From contig JBHJOP010000027.1 of NCBI GenBank assembly GCA_050329575.1, forward strand, positions 1-28,611: 28,611 nt of DNA, given 5' to 3'. The DNA comes from JAUXFS01 sp050329575 (GTDB lineage: Bacteria; Pseudomonadota; Alphaproteobacteria; Rhodospirillales; Defluviicoccaceae). This document shows, piece after piece, positions 1 to 7,647 of the stretch (position 1 is its first letter; every line of letters begins with the position of its first letter). The notes beneath the pieces are model-generated. The model was not told the DNA's origin and ran no database searches. It saw only the letters and a program-made list of their open reading frames with translations. The translations under genes were made by a program, and so were the position numbers.

Positions 1-2
1 GT

Positions 3-992
3 GCCAAGGGGGCGGCAGAGCTGCACCGGATGGTGGCGGCCTACGGGCTCGACGTGGTGGAAGCCTACATGCGGCATGTGCAGGACAATGCCGAGGAAAG
101 TGTGCGCCAGGCCATCGGCGCCATGAAGACTGCGGACGTGGTCTATCCGATGGACGACGCCATCGACGGCACGCCGCGGTCGATCCGGGTGAAGATCACG
201 GTGGATCGCGTCGCGCGCCGCGCTCGGGTCGATTTCACCGGGACGACGGCGGAGCTTGCCACCAACTATAATGCCCCCGAACCGGTGACGCGGGCCGCCG
301 TGCTCTATGTGTTCCGTTGTCTCGTGGATGCGGACATCCCGATGAACGAAGGGGTGATGAAGGCGCTCGACGTGGTGCTGCCGCCGGGCACGATGCTGTC
401 GCCGCGCTATCCGGCGGCGGTGATCGCGGGCAATGTGGAGACGAGCCAAGCAGTGACTTCGGCGCTGTTCCTCGCCTTGCGCGTGCAGGCGGCGGCGCAG
501 TCCACAATGAACAACACCACATGGGGCGATGCGCGGTTGCAGTACTACGAGACGGTCTGCGGCGGGACCGGGGCGGGGGTGCTGTCGGACGGGACCGGGC
601 ATCCCGGCACCAGCGGGGTGCACAGCCACATGACCAATTCGCGGCTGACCGATCCCGAGGTTCTGGAGTGGCGGTTCCCGGTGCTCATCGAGGCGTTCTC
701 GATCCGCCGCGGCTCCGGTGGGCGCGGCCGTCGTCGCGGCGGCGACGGCGTCGTCCGGCGGATCCGCTTCCTGGAGCCGATGACCGCGGCGATCCTGTCG
801 GGCCGCCGCCGCGTGCCCCCTTACGGCCTTGCCGGTGGCGAGCCCGGCCGATGCGGGCGCAATGCCGTCGAACGCGCCGACGGCCGCATCGAGGAGTTGG
901 CAGGCACCGACCGCACCGAGATGGCGGCCGGCGACGTGTTCGTCATCGAGACCCCCGGCGGCGGCGGCTACGGCGTCCCCGATTCGACCTGA
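3..992 (+). CDS. hyuB: Hydantoinase B / 5-oxoprolinase family subunit, 5'-truncated by the window edge
   Basis: This is the C-terminal part of a HyuB-type subunit (N-methylhydantoinase/acetone carboxylase/oxoprolinase B family), a cytosolic ATP-dependent amidohydrolase partner that normally works with HyuA. The frame is open from base 3 with no start in view. About 329 residues remain of a family usually over 500, so the N-terminal third or more lies outside. Family hallmarks seen are an early AELHRMVAAYG helix, the GGTGAG stretch, the histidine-rich GVHSHMTN segment, a glycine/arginine-rich RRGSGGRGRRRGGDG turn, FLEPMTAAILSGRR, and the typical ending ETPGGGGYG. The internal ATG at base 30 is not the true start. 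A hyuA partner would be expected upstream, outside the window. The exact substrate (hydantoin, 5-oxoproline or other) cannot be read from this fragment. Confidence 0.9.
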   Translation, partial: AKGAAELHRMVAAYGLDVVEAYMRHVQDNAEESVRQAIGAMKTADVVYPMDDAIDGTPRSIRVKITVDRVARRARVDFTGTTAELATNYNAPEPVTRAAVLYVFRCLVDADIPMNEGVMKALDVVLPPGTMLSPRYPAAVIAGNVETSQAVTSALFLALRVQAAAQSTMNNTTWGDARLQYYETVCGGTGAGVLSDGTGHPGTSGVHSHMTNSRLTDPEVLEWRFPVLIEAFSIRRGSGGRGRRRGGDGVVRRIRFLEPMTAAILSGRRRVPPYGLAGGEPGRCGRNAVERADGRIEELAGTDRTEMAAGDVFVIETPGGGGYGVPDST

Positions 993-1187
993 TGCGACCG
1001 GCGCGGCCGACGCTCCCGGTCCGCCCGTGTTGCCGAAGCATCACATCCGCCAGGATTTTCGCCCCGGCGCGCGGGCGGCGCTTGACCGGTGACACTGGCG
1101 CTCGAAAATGCCAGGATACCCCAAACGGGCCAGATCGAGGACGTCCGTGTGCGGTCGAGGGCGACCGGAACCAGGGAAGGGGGGACA

Positions 1188-2501
1188 TTGACCAGTCCGA
1201 CGGCGGCCGGCGCGGTTCTCGTCCTCGCGATCGCGGCCCTCGCCCACGGGCCGGCCCGCGCACAGCCCCTGGAAGCGGCGCTGCAGCGGCTGATTGTCGA
1301 CAGCCCCGAGATACGCGCCGCCGGCAAGAGCCTGGAGGCGGCCGGCAAAGGCGTCGACGGGGCGTTCGCCGGCTATCTGCCGCGCATCGACGCCGTCGGC
1401 GAAAGCGGGCCCGAAAACATCGACAGCCCGTTGCTGCGCGACACCAACCAGCCGGACTGGAACAAGGTCAAGCAGGTCGCCGGGCTCACCGTCACCCAGA
1501 AGCTGTTCGACGGCTTCGCCACCCCCTCCGGGGTCCGGACCGCGCGGCTCACCGTCGAGGTCGCCGAGTTCACCCTCGCCGGGACCCGCCAGGACGTGCT
1601 GTTCCGCGGCATCCGGGCCTACATCGACGTGCTCCGCCAGCGGCGGCTGGTCGAACTCGCTCGGCTGAACGAGAGCACCATCCGCCGTCAGCTCGACCTG
1701 GAGGACGAGCGGGTGCAGCGTGGCGCCGGCATTGCCGTCGACGTGCTGCAGGCGAAATCGCGGCTGCAGATCGCCCTCGAACGGCGGGTCGCCTTCGAGG
1801 GGGCGCTGCAGAGCGCGGTCGCCCGCTACGTTCAGGTGTTTGGCCATCCTCCCACCCTCGATGCGATGGTCGAGCCGGTGCCGCCGGAGTCGCTGCTGCC
1901 CGGCGATCTCGACCAGGGATTGCGAATCGCCGACCGGGACAACCCGCTGGTCAATGCCAGCCGGGCCACCGTCGAGATCGCGCGCGAACGCCGGCGCGCC
2001 GCCCGGGCCGACTACTACCCGAGCGTCGACGTGGTCGCCGAGGCCAACTACGAGAAGGACGTCGACCTCGTCGAGGGCGAACGCCGCGCCTACTCGCTGG
2101 TGTTGCGCGCCACCTGGAACCTGTTCAACGGGTTCGCCACCCGCGCCGGCGTCGCCCAGGCCGCCGCCGACTACCGGGCGAGCCAGGACAACCACGAAAC
2201 GGCGATCCGCCGGGTCAGCGAAGAAATCCGCCTCGCCTGGAACGAACTGGACATCGCCCGTCGGCGGGTTTCGCTGCTGGAGAACGCCGTCGACATCGCA
2301 AGCGAAGTGTTCGTCGCCCGCGGTCGGCTGCGCGAGATCGGTCGCGAGACGGTGATCAACGTGCTGGATGCCGAGAACGAGGTCAACAACGCCAGGATCA
2401 ACCTCGTCGACGCCGCCGCCGACGCCAAGATCGCCGTTTATCGGCTGCTACAGGGTCTGGGTTGGTTGGACGCCGGCCCGCTCGGCCTTGCGCTCGACTG
2501 A
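1188..2501 (+). CDS. TolC-family outer membrane efflux/secretion channel
   Basis: The 437-residue product resembles TolC, the trimeric outer-membrane duct used by type I secretion and RND efflux. The mature part has the two-fold repeated architecture of the family: helical segments beginning PLEAALQRLIVDSPEI, a first strand region with the VTQKLFDGFAT signature, and a second copy with LRATWNLFNGFATRAG about 200 residues later. A TTG start at 1188 is preferred because a purine-rich GGGAAGGGGGG Shine-Dalgarno ends 3 bases before it, and the product then begins with a compact signal peptide (hydrophobic core AAGAVLVLAIAALAHG, cleavage near ARAQ). The frame stays open upstream to an ATG at 1089, but that extension is charged and unlike a leader. 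Neither a membrane fusion protein nor an ABC exporter is adjacent. The two RTX proteins about 9 kb away make a type I secretion role plausible, as inference only. Confidence 0.9.
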   Translation: MTSPTAAGAVLVLAIAALAHGPARAQPLEAALQRLIVDSPEIRAAGKSLEAAGKGVDGAFAGYLPRIDAVGESGPENIDSPLLRDTNQPDWNKVKQVAGLTVTQKLFDGFATPSGVRTARLTVEVAEFTLAGTRQDVLFRGIRAYIDVLRQRRLVELARLNESTIRRQLDLEDERVQRGAGIAVDVLQAKSRLQIALERRVAFEGALQSAVARYVQVFGHPPTLDAMVEPVPPESLLPGDLDQGLRIADRDNPLVNASRATVEIARERRRAARADYYPSVDVVAEANYEKDVDLVEGERRAYSLVLRATWNLFNGFATRAGVAQAAADYRASQDNHETAIRRVSEEIRLAWNELDIARRRVSLLENAVDIASEVFVARGRLREIGRETVINVLDAENEVNNARINLVDAAADAKIAVYRLLQGLGWLDAGPLGLALD

Positions 2502-2513
2502 CCGAAGCGTCAG
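2498..2513. terminator. Small hairpin spanning both convergent stop codons
   Basis: CTGAC and GTCAG form a perfect 5-bp stem around a 6-nt loop exactly between the converging tolC-like and msrB genes. The TGA of one gene and the TGA of the other lie in opposite arms. There is no T-tract, so intrinsic termination is doubtful. Confidence 0.25.
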
Positions 2514-2944
2514 CCCTTGCCGCTCGGCCCGTCCGCGCTCTGCGGACGCAGCTTCAGCGACACCGAGTTGATGCAGTAGCGCTCGCCGGTCGGCTGCGGC
2601 CCGTCCGGGAACACGTGGCCGAGGTGGGCGCCGCAGCGGCTGCAGTGGACCTCCGTGCGGACCATGCCGAAACTGGTGTCGGCCTCGGCGCCGATCCGGT
2701 CGGGCGCGATCGGCTGGAAGAAGCTGGGCCATCCGGACCCGGAGTCGAACTTGGTCGACGAGGCAAACAACTCCTGGCCGCAGCACGTGCAGACGTAGAC
2801 GCCCGGCGTCTTGGTGTTCCAGAAGCGCCCCGTGAACGCCCGCTCGGTGCCCTTCTGCCGGCAGACCGCGTATTCCTCGGGCGACAGCTCCGCCCGCCAC
2901 GCGTCATCGCTCTTCTCGATCTTGCCGCCCGCTCGCTCGCTCAC
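2510..2944 (-). CDS. msrB: Peptide-methionine (R)-S-oxide reductase MsrB
   Basis: MsrB reduces methionine-R-sulfoxide in proteins, normally recycled by thioredoxin. The 144-residue product has the complete family layout: structural zinc ligands in two CxxC pairs (Cys52/Cys55 and Cys101/Cys104), the SGWPSF motif near residue 70, HLGHVF near 107-112, and the catalytic cysteine in RYCINS (Cys124). The start is GTG at 2944, chosen because AGGAGG lies 6 bases upstream. The position that carries a resolving cysteine in many MsrBs (SGCGWPSF) is serine here (Ser70), so recycling may use another cysteine such as Cys28 or direct thioredoxin attack. There is no signal peptide, so it should be cytosolic. 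It lies 87 bp downstream of the exported hydrolase on the same strand and could be co-transcribed. Confidence 0.96.
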   Translation of the reverse strand: MSERAGGKIEKSDDAWRAELSPEEYAVCRQKGTERAFTGRFWNTKTPGVYVCTCCGQELFASSTKFDSGSGWPSFFQPIAPDRIGAEADTSFGMVRTEVHCSRCGAHLGHVFPDGPQPTGERYCINSVSLKLRPQSADGPSGKG

Positions 2945-3031
2945 CGCGCACCTCCTCGATCTCGCGTTCTCGACCCGTAGGTGGGCCGAGGGCCGCCGGA
3001 GTCAAGCGGCCCTCGCCACCGCGGCCCGCCC

Positions 3032-5446
3032 TCAGAACGGACAGGCGGGCAGGGTCAGCGCCTGCGGACAGGCCGGCGGCTCCTCGCCGGCGAGCTTCGC
3101 CTTGACCCAGGCCATTTGGTAGGCGGTCTGCGCCTGGGCAATGTCGAAGTGGCCGTTCGTGGACACGCAGACGTCGGGATCGAGGCCGAACGACGCCTGC
3201 ATGGACTTGACCGAGCATGCGACGCTGATCGGCGGCACGACGAAGTCGTAGCTGCCGGCCAACAACAGCATGTCCGCCCCGTTGTCGTCGAGCGGCACCG
3301 CGTTGTCGGTCAGTTCGACCATCGCCCGGTAGTCGTCGGTGCAGACGCCGGGCCCACCCAGACAGGGAGCGAGCCCGCTCAGGGTCTCGGGGGCGAACAG
3401 TTCGCCGACCGTGCGCGGCGGTCCGTAGCCGGCGGCGGCGCAGCGATCCGCCGCCGATCCCGGTGCACAGCCGAGCAGCGCGATCGTCTCCATGGCGCAA
3501 TGATCGCCGAGCGTGTTCACCGTAAAATCGCGGATCGCCGGCTGGAACACTGCGGCGGCCGCATCCTCGCCGCGGACAACCGCGGCGGCCGAGTAGACGG
3601 CGGTGGCGGCGATCGCTCGGAAGACGCCGCCGGCGCCGCTGATATCGGCGTTGGGGAAACGCGCGGGGCGCAGCGGATGGGCGGGATCGTACAGCGCGCC
3701 GAAGGCGACGACCGCTGCGAGGTTCAGGTCGGGCGCATAGTTGCGGGCCAGTCCCTGGGCCACGAGCGCGCCGGCGCCGCCTTGGCTGTGGCCGGCGAGA
3801 ACGACCCGGCTGTCGACCAGGCCGACCGGAGCCTTCCTGCGGAGCGCGCGGGCCGCGTCGAGCTGCGACAGTGCGACCGCGGTGAGGCTCCCGGTCGGCT
3901 GCATCCCCTCGGTGCCGAGACCGGCGTAGTCGGGCATCACTGCCGGGTAGCCGGTCGCCGCCCATGCCAGCACCAGCGGGATGACACCCGTCTTCGACGG
4001 CGCGCACGTGTCGGCAACGCCGGCGGTGCCGTGACCGCCGACGATCAGCGGCAGCGGTCCCGGTGCCGGCTGGTCGGGCAGGACGATCACGGCGCTGCCG
4101 ACGGCCGGAGCGTCGGCGGTGAGACCGGTGCGGTAGGAGACCAGGAAACGGCTGACGCCGGTCAGCACCTCGACCCCGGGCGCCCCGAGTTTCAGCATCC
4201 AGGCGAGCTGTGTGGCGGAGATCGGCGGCAGGGATGCGCAGCGCAGAATGGCGCCCGGCGCCACCTTTTCCGCCTCCGAGACCGGTGTCGCGTAGACGTC
4301 GTCGGCGCTCTGGTCGCAAGCGAGAGCCTGCGGGTCCTTGCGGACGGCCGAGAACCGCGCCCACAGGTAGCCTTTCAGGTCGAGGACGTCCTCGAGCTGC
4401 TGCCAGTTGTGGCGGCCGGCGGCCAGCCTGAGGCCGAGAACCTCGCTCTGCGCCGGTTCCGGTCGGACCCCGCATTCCTCGACGCCGTAGCACGTCGCTT
4501 GACGGGTGCCGACCTCCTGCGGGCACGGCCGCGGTGCGAAGGGCGCCGGGTTGGTCGTGCAAAGCCGCTCCGCAACGCCTTCGAGGCCGGGCAGATCGTC
4601 GTATCCCAGCGACGCGGCGAGCGGATGGAAGCCGCCCAGCACCGGCGGGCTCCACGCGTCTCCGGGCGCGCAGACCGGCAGCCGCTCGCAGCCCCGGATG
4701 TGGAAACGGCTGCGCGGCGGTCGCGCGTTGGCCGGACAGCATCCCTGCCACGGTGCGGTGCGATCGAGATCGCCGTTGACCGGAAACACCGACACGGGAT
4801 CATCGATGACGGTATCGCCGGTGCTGCACGCGGCGAACTTGGCCGCGGCGTTGACCGGGGCGACGGCGGCGAACACATCTGCGGCGCGGCAGGCGAGTAG
4901 CGAGGCGACGTTGCCACCCTGACCGAGTCCGACCGCGTGGACGCGAGTCGCGTCGAGACGGTGTTCGGACGCCACCTTGGCGAGCACGGCGCGCACGTAG
5001 GCGGTCTCGTCGACGCCCGAATGGCGGTCGACCGCCGCGTCGTTCCAGGCGAAGCCATCGGAGTCGGTGCAGCTCCCGCCGTCTGCGGCGCACCCCTGCA
5101 GGTAGACGGTGATGAATCCGGCCCGCGATCCCAGTCGGTGCCAGCCGGTGGATTGGCAGGCCCGTTCCGCGGACTCCCCCTGGTCATGGAGATGCATCAG
5201 TACCGGCAGCCGGTCGTCGGCGTCCGCGGGCACGCACACGCGATAGGCGCGAGGGCGGCCGTCGACCGTGACCTCGCCGGACGGACAGGGACAATCGGCG
5301 GCGGCGGCGGTCGCCGCCAGGGCGCCGGTGGCGCCCAGCAGCAAGGCGCGGGTGACGTGCCGCAGCCGGGAGATCGCCATCTTCGGGCGGGCATGAAAAT
5401 CGGGGCGCCCGAAGGTCGCCCCGCCGATCGGAGGTGCGCTGGTCAT
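3032..5446 (-). CDS. Exported two-domain alpha/beta hydrolase (PHB-depolymerase-like domain plus secretory-lipase-like domain)
   Basis: A secreted or periplasmic esterase/lipase-like protein of about 804 residues. It starts with a leader (SRLRHVTRALLLGATGAL, cleavage after TAAAA). The N-terminal domain (about residues 45-330) resembles LpqC/PHB-depolymerase/feruloyl esterases but reads VGLGQGGN where the nucleophile elbow should be G-x-S-x-G, so Gly175 replaces serine. The C-terminal domain (about 400-804) resembles bacterial secretory lipases and looks intact: oxyanion region GGHGTAG, nucleophile GHSQGG (Ser554), acid SYDFVVP (Asp734) and NGHFD (His766). Many cysteines suggest disulfides. 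ATG 5446 has a GAGG 4 bases upstream. ATG 5380 would give a shorter, cleaner signal peptide but has a poor Shine-Dalgarno, and GTG 5482 is also open. The substrate is not evident. Confidence 0.85.
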   Translation of the reverse strand: MTSAPPIGGATFGRPDFHARPKMAISRLRHVTRALLLGATGALAATAAAADCPCPSGEVTVDGRPRAYRVCVPADADDRLPVLMHLHDQGESAERACQSTGWHRLGSRAGFITVYLQGCAADGGSCTDSDGFAWNDAAVDRHSGVDETAYVRAVLAKVASEHRLDATRVHAVGLGQGGNVASLLACRAADVFAAVAPVNAAAKFAACSTGDTVIDDPVSVFPVNGDLDRTAPWQGCCPANARPPRSRFHIRGCERLPVCAPGDAWSPPVLGGFHPLAASLGYDDLPGLEGVAERLCTTNPAPFAPRPCPQEVGTRQATCYGVEECGVRPEPAQSEVLGLRLAAGRHNWQQLEDVLDLKGYLWARFSAVRKDPQALACDQSADDVYATPVSEAEKVAPGAILRCASLPPISATQLAWMLKLGAPGVEVLTGVSRFLVSYRTGLTADAPAVGSAVIVLPDQPAPGPLPLIVGGHGTAGVADTCAPSKTGVIPLVLAWAATGYPAVMPDYAGLGTEGMQPTGSLTAVALSQLDAARALRRKAPVGLVDSRVVLAGHSQGGAGALVAQGLARNYAPDLNLAAVVAFGALYDPAHPLRPARFPNADISGAGGVFRAIAATAVYSAAAVVRGEDAAAAVFQPAIRDFTVNTLGDHCAMETIALLGCAPGSAADRCAAAGYGPPRTVGELFAPETLSGLAPCLGGPGVCTDDYRAMVELTDNAVPLDDNGADMLLLAGSYDFVVPPISVACSVKSMQASFGLDPDVCVSTNGHFDIAQAQTAYQMAWVKAKLAGEEPPACPQALTLPACPF
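5401..5423. other. GC hairpin near the alternative hydrolase start
   Basis: CGGGGCG and CGCCCCG form a perfect 7-bp stem around a 9-nt loop. In the hydrolase mRNA it lies 20 nt upstream of the ATG at 5380. It would therefore be a leader hairpin if that is the true start, or coding sequence if translation begins at 5446. Confidence 0.3.
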
Positions 5447-5595
5447 GTTGCCTCGGGGGGATGGTTGATGACGCCGTGCCACCGATCAACGCACAGCCCG
5501 TGTTAACAACTCCTGAACCGTGTCGGGCCATGCTGTCGGCCCGCGCGCCGGTCTGCCCACTGGACCGGCGGCGGTGCGAGGAGTATCACCAGGCG

Positions 5596-6564
5596 ATGGA
5601 CAGCCACGCGGATGTGGCGCGACGCACGCTCGAGGACGACGTCTCCCGGCTGGAGCGGCGGCTGGGACGGGTGCACGCGCGCCAGCGGATCGGCATCGAG
5701 CGCGACTGGGAAGCCCACGTCTTCGGCCACGGCATCAACTTCTTCCACATCGAGAACTGGTATTCGATCCACGGCCTGATGGGCTTGGCCCTCAAGCTGA
5801 GCGGGCTTTACTGGCGTGGCCGGCGCAACGCCGAGGCCGTCCGGGTCCACGAGAACGTCGTCACCTCCCCGAGGCTGCCGCCGACGTTCGACGGGTTCAC
5901 CGTCCTCCAGCTCACCGACCTGCACGTCGAGATGAACGCGCGGACGATCGCCCGCCTGTGCGCTCTGGTCGACGACCTCGCCTACGACCTCTGCGTCATC
6001 ACCGGCGACTTCCGGGCCAAGACCTTCGGGCCGTTCGACGCCATGCTCGCCGGGTTGGCGCCGCTCTGCGCGACGCTCCGCGGACCGGTCTACGGCGTGC
6101 TCGGCAATCACGACACCATCCTGATGGTCCCGGGTCTCGAGGATCTGGGCATTCGGATGCTGTTGAACGAGACGGTCGTCATCGAACGTGAGCGGGCGCA
6201 GATCTATCTCGGCGGCATCGACGACGCCCACTACTACCGGGTCGACAACATCGAGAAGGCGGCGTCGTCGATCCCCGACGGCGCCTTCTCGGTCCTGCTT
6301 TCGCACACCCCGGAGATCTTCCGGCAGGCCGCCCACGCCGGCTTCGATCTGCTGCTCGCCGGCCACACCCACGGCGGCCAGATCTGCCTGCCCGGCGGCA
6401 TCCCGGTCACGCTCGATTCCGTGCTGCCGCGGCGGCTCGGGGCGGGAGCCTGGCGCCACCACGGGATGGCCGGCTACACCGCCGCTGGCGTCGGGGCGTG
6501 CATTGTGCCGGTGCGCTTCAACTGTCCGCCGGAGATCACCCTCCACCGGTTGGTCCGCGACTGA
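5596..6564 (+). CDS. YkuE/YaeI-like calcineurin-type metallophosphatase
   Basis: A 322-residue binuclear-metal phosphoesterase of the YkuE/YaeI branch, members of which have been linked to hydrolysis of phospholipid or UDP-sugar-lipid substrates at the membrane. All metal-ligand motifs are present in order: DLH (Asp108-His110), GDF (Asp138), GNHD (Asn171-Asp173), an LSHTPE histidine near residue 237, and GHTHGGQ (His257/His259). The roughly 85 residues before the domain contain a moderately hydrophobic stretch (HGLMGLALKLSGLYW), possibly a membrane-peripheral helix, but no cleavable signal peptide. The ATG at 5596 follows GAGGAG about 11 bases upstream. The frame is open further to 5434, and an ATG at 5530 is the main alternative. 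The gene is divergent from the exported hydrolase and converges on the CDP-archaeol-synthase-like gene. Confidence 0.88.
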   Translation: MDSHADVARRTLEDDVSRLERRLGRVHARQRIGIERDWEAHVFGHGINFFHIENWYSIHGLMGLALKLSGLYWRGRRNAEAVRVHENVVTSPRLPPTFDGFTVLQLTDLHVEMNARTIARLCALVDDLAYDLCVITGDFRAKTFGPFDAMLAGLAPLCATLRGPVYGVLGNHDTILMVPGLEDLGIRMLLNETVVIERERAQIYLGGIDDAHYYRVDNIEKAASSIPDGAFSVLLSHTPEIFRQAAHAGFDLLLAGHTHGGQICLPGGIPVTLDSVLPRRLGAGAWRHHGMAGYTAAGVGACIVPVRFNCPPEITLHRLVRD

Positions 6565-6600
6565 GCCGTCCCTGTCGGCCCCGTCGGAAAGGGACCTCAG
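6561..6600. terminator. Bidirectional hairpin between convergent genes
   Basis: CTGAG plus GTCCCT pair with AGGGAC plus CTCAG, giving an 11-bp stem interrupted by a 2-nt CC bulge, with a 16-nt loop. The arms contain the stop codons of the metallophosphatase and of the opposing CDP-archaeol-synthase-like gene. Its position supports a shared 3' end structure. The lack of a T-tract argues for mRNA end protection or Rho-assisted termination. Confidence 0.45.
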
Positions 6601-7085
6601 TGGTGACGGTCGCGCATCCCCAGTCGCCGCAGCAGCGGCGAGAGCATGAGATCGCCAGCCAGGAAGGCGGTGACGCCGAGGGCGACGTCCCACCCCGACA
6701 GCGCGAGCGGGCCGCCGACCACGAGAAGCGGCAGCAGTGACTCGGGGATCTGATCGAGGCCGGTCGCGGTGGCACTCGACGGCAGCCCGAGCCGTCGCTT
6801 GACGAAGCTGGACAGCAGGTCGCCCGCCATCGCCGCCGCGCCGACCGCCAAGCCCAGTGTCCAGTCGAACCCGACCAGCGGAGCCGCCGCCGCCGACGCG
6901 AGCACCGCCGCCGCGAGGCCGCGCACCGTCTTCGATCCGCCGAGCAGGGGCCTGCGGTCCACGAAGCGCATGCCGCCGTCGAGCGGAGCGGCGAACCGGC
7001 GGCCGAGGAGCCGTTTGGCGGCGACGGGGGCGCCGTTGGCGACCACCACCAGGATCAGGAGCGGCAACAGGACCGACGGCTGCAT
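6597..7085 (-). CDS. CDP-archaeol synthase-like (CarS/DUF46) integral membrane protein
   Basis: A 162-residue polytopic membrane protein of the CarS/DUF46 family, related to CDP-diacylglycerol synthases (CTP-dependent cytidylyltransferases for lipid precursors). The family pattern is visible: an N-terminal transmembrane segment (SVLLPLLILVVVANGAPVAA), then DRRPLLGGSKTVRG, two hydrophobic helices, GDLLSSFVKRRLG, and LDQIPESLLPLL, corresponding to the DQ-containing active-site region of CarS. About four to five membrane spans are likely. The ATG at 7085 is preceded by a modest GGGG. In archaea CarS activates archaeol. Bacterial homologues have no settled role, and ordinary CDP-diglyceride synthesis or an unusual lipid are both possible. 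The gene is divergent from gapR across 171 bp. Confidence 0.8.
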   Translation of the reverse strand: MQPSVLLPLLILVVVANGAPVAAKRLLGRRFAAPLDGGMRFVDRRPLLGGSKTVRGLAAAVLASAAAAPLVGFDWTLGLAVGAAAMAGDLLSSFVKRRLGLPSSATATGLDQIPESLLPLLVVGGPLALSGWDVALGVTAFLAGDLMLSPLLRRLGMRDRHH

Positions 7086-7156
7086 CGCCCCATCTTGCCC
7101 GAGATCGCATTCGCGGTCACCGCCAAGGCGTTGCCCCTCGGGTGGTGTTCGCCGCT

Positions 7157-7184
7157 TTGCAGGCGGGGGCTGATTGGCTATACC
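7157..7184 (+). promoter_or_regulatory. Candidate sigma-70-type promoter for gapR
   Basis: TTGCAG (7157-7162) and TATACC (7179-7184) are separated by 16 bp and lie about 70 bp upstream of the gapR start, inside the divergent intergenic region. The match is partial. Confidence 0.4.
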
Positions 7185-7256
7185 CGTGAGACGGCGCCGC
7201 CGGGCGGCGGTTCTCGAACGCCCCGCCCCGCCGCTCATCCGAACGAGGAGACCGAC

Positions 7257-7583
7257 GTGTCGATAGGCCAGAACACCGCGGCCGGCCAGCAGCTGACCGC
7301 CTATATCGACCGCATCGAGCGGCTGATGGAGGAGATCGAGGGGCTCAAGGACGATCTCAAGGATCTCAAGGCCGAGGTCAAGGGCCACGGCTTCAACGTT
7401 CAGGCGCTGATGAAGCTGGTGGCGATCCGCCGCAACAAGCGCCGCGCCGAGATGGAGGCGGAGTTGCTCAACGACCTGGTGCTCTACGCCCACGCCATCG
7501 GCATGCCGCTCGACCTGGTGATGCCGGTCGACGACCAGTCGGCGGAGTCGACGCGCGCCGACGCGCCGGCTTCCGCCGTCTGA
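7257..7583 (+). CDS. gapR: GapR family (DUF2312) nucleoid-associated DNA-binding protein
   Basis: A 108-residue homologue of Caulobacter GapR, an alphaproteobacterial chromosome protein that encircles overtwisted DNA ahead of replication and transcription. The diagnostic core is present: QLTAYIDRIERLMEEIE, a coiled-coil helix rich in Glu/Lys/Leu, then EVKGHGFNVQALMKLVAIRR and a terminal helix ending HAIGMPL. The family usually has about 80-90 residues; here a short acidic/alanine tail is added. The GTG at 7257 is chosen because GAGGAG sits 6 bases upstream and homology starts about ten residues later. The frame is open further upstream without family similarity. Its role in the cell is inferred from the family. 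Confidence 0.95.
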   Translation: MSIGQNTAAGQQLTAYIDRIERLMEEIEGLKDDLKDLKAEVKGHGFNVQALMKLVAIRRNKRRAEMEAELLNDLVLYAHAIGMPLDLVMPVDDQSAESTRADAPASAV

Positions 7584-7647
7584 TCGCGTGCCGGCACGGG
7601 TCGTGTCGAGCGCTGTCCGGGCGTCCATTCTTGAGCGGAGGCAGGCG

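Noticed and set aside
317..2980. 887-codon open frame on the plus strand
   Set aside because: It is an Arg/Pro/Gly-rich shadow in another frame of hyuB, the TolC homologue and msrB, all of which have clear family motifs.
2904..4900. Long open frames on both strands across the exported hydrolase
   Set aside because: They are GC-rich shadow frames with low-complexity Arg/Ala composition and no motifs. The minus-strand frame 3032-5446 carries the real domains.
5503..7110. 535-codon minus-strand frame
   Set aside because: Antisense shadow of the metallophosphatase and out of frame with the CarS-like gene, with no recognisable domain.
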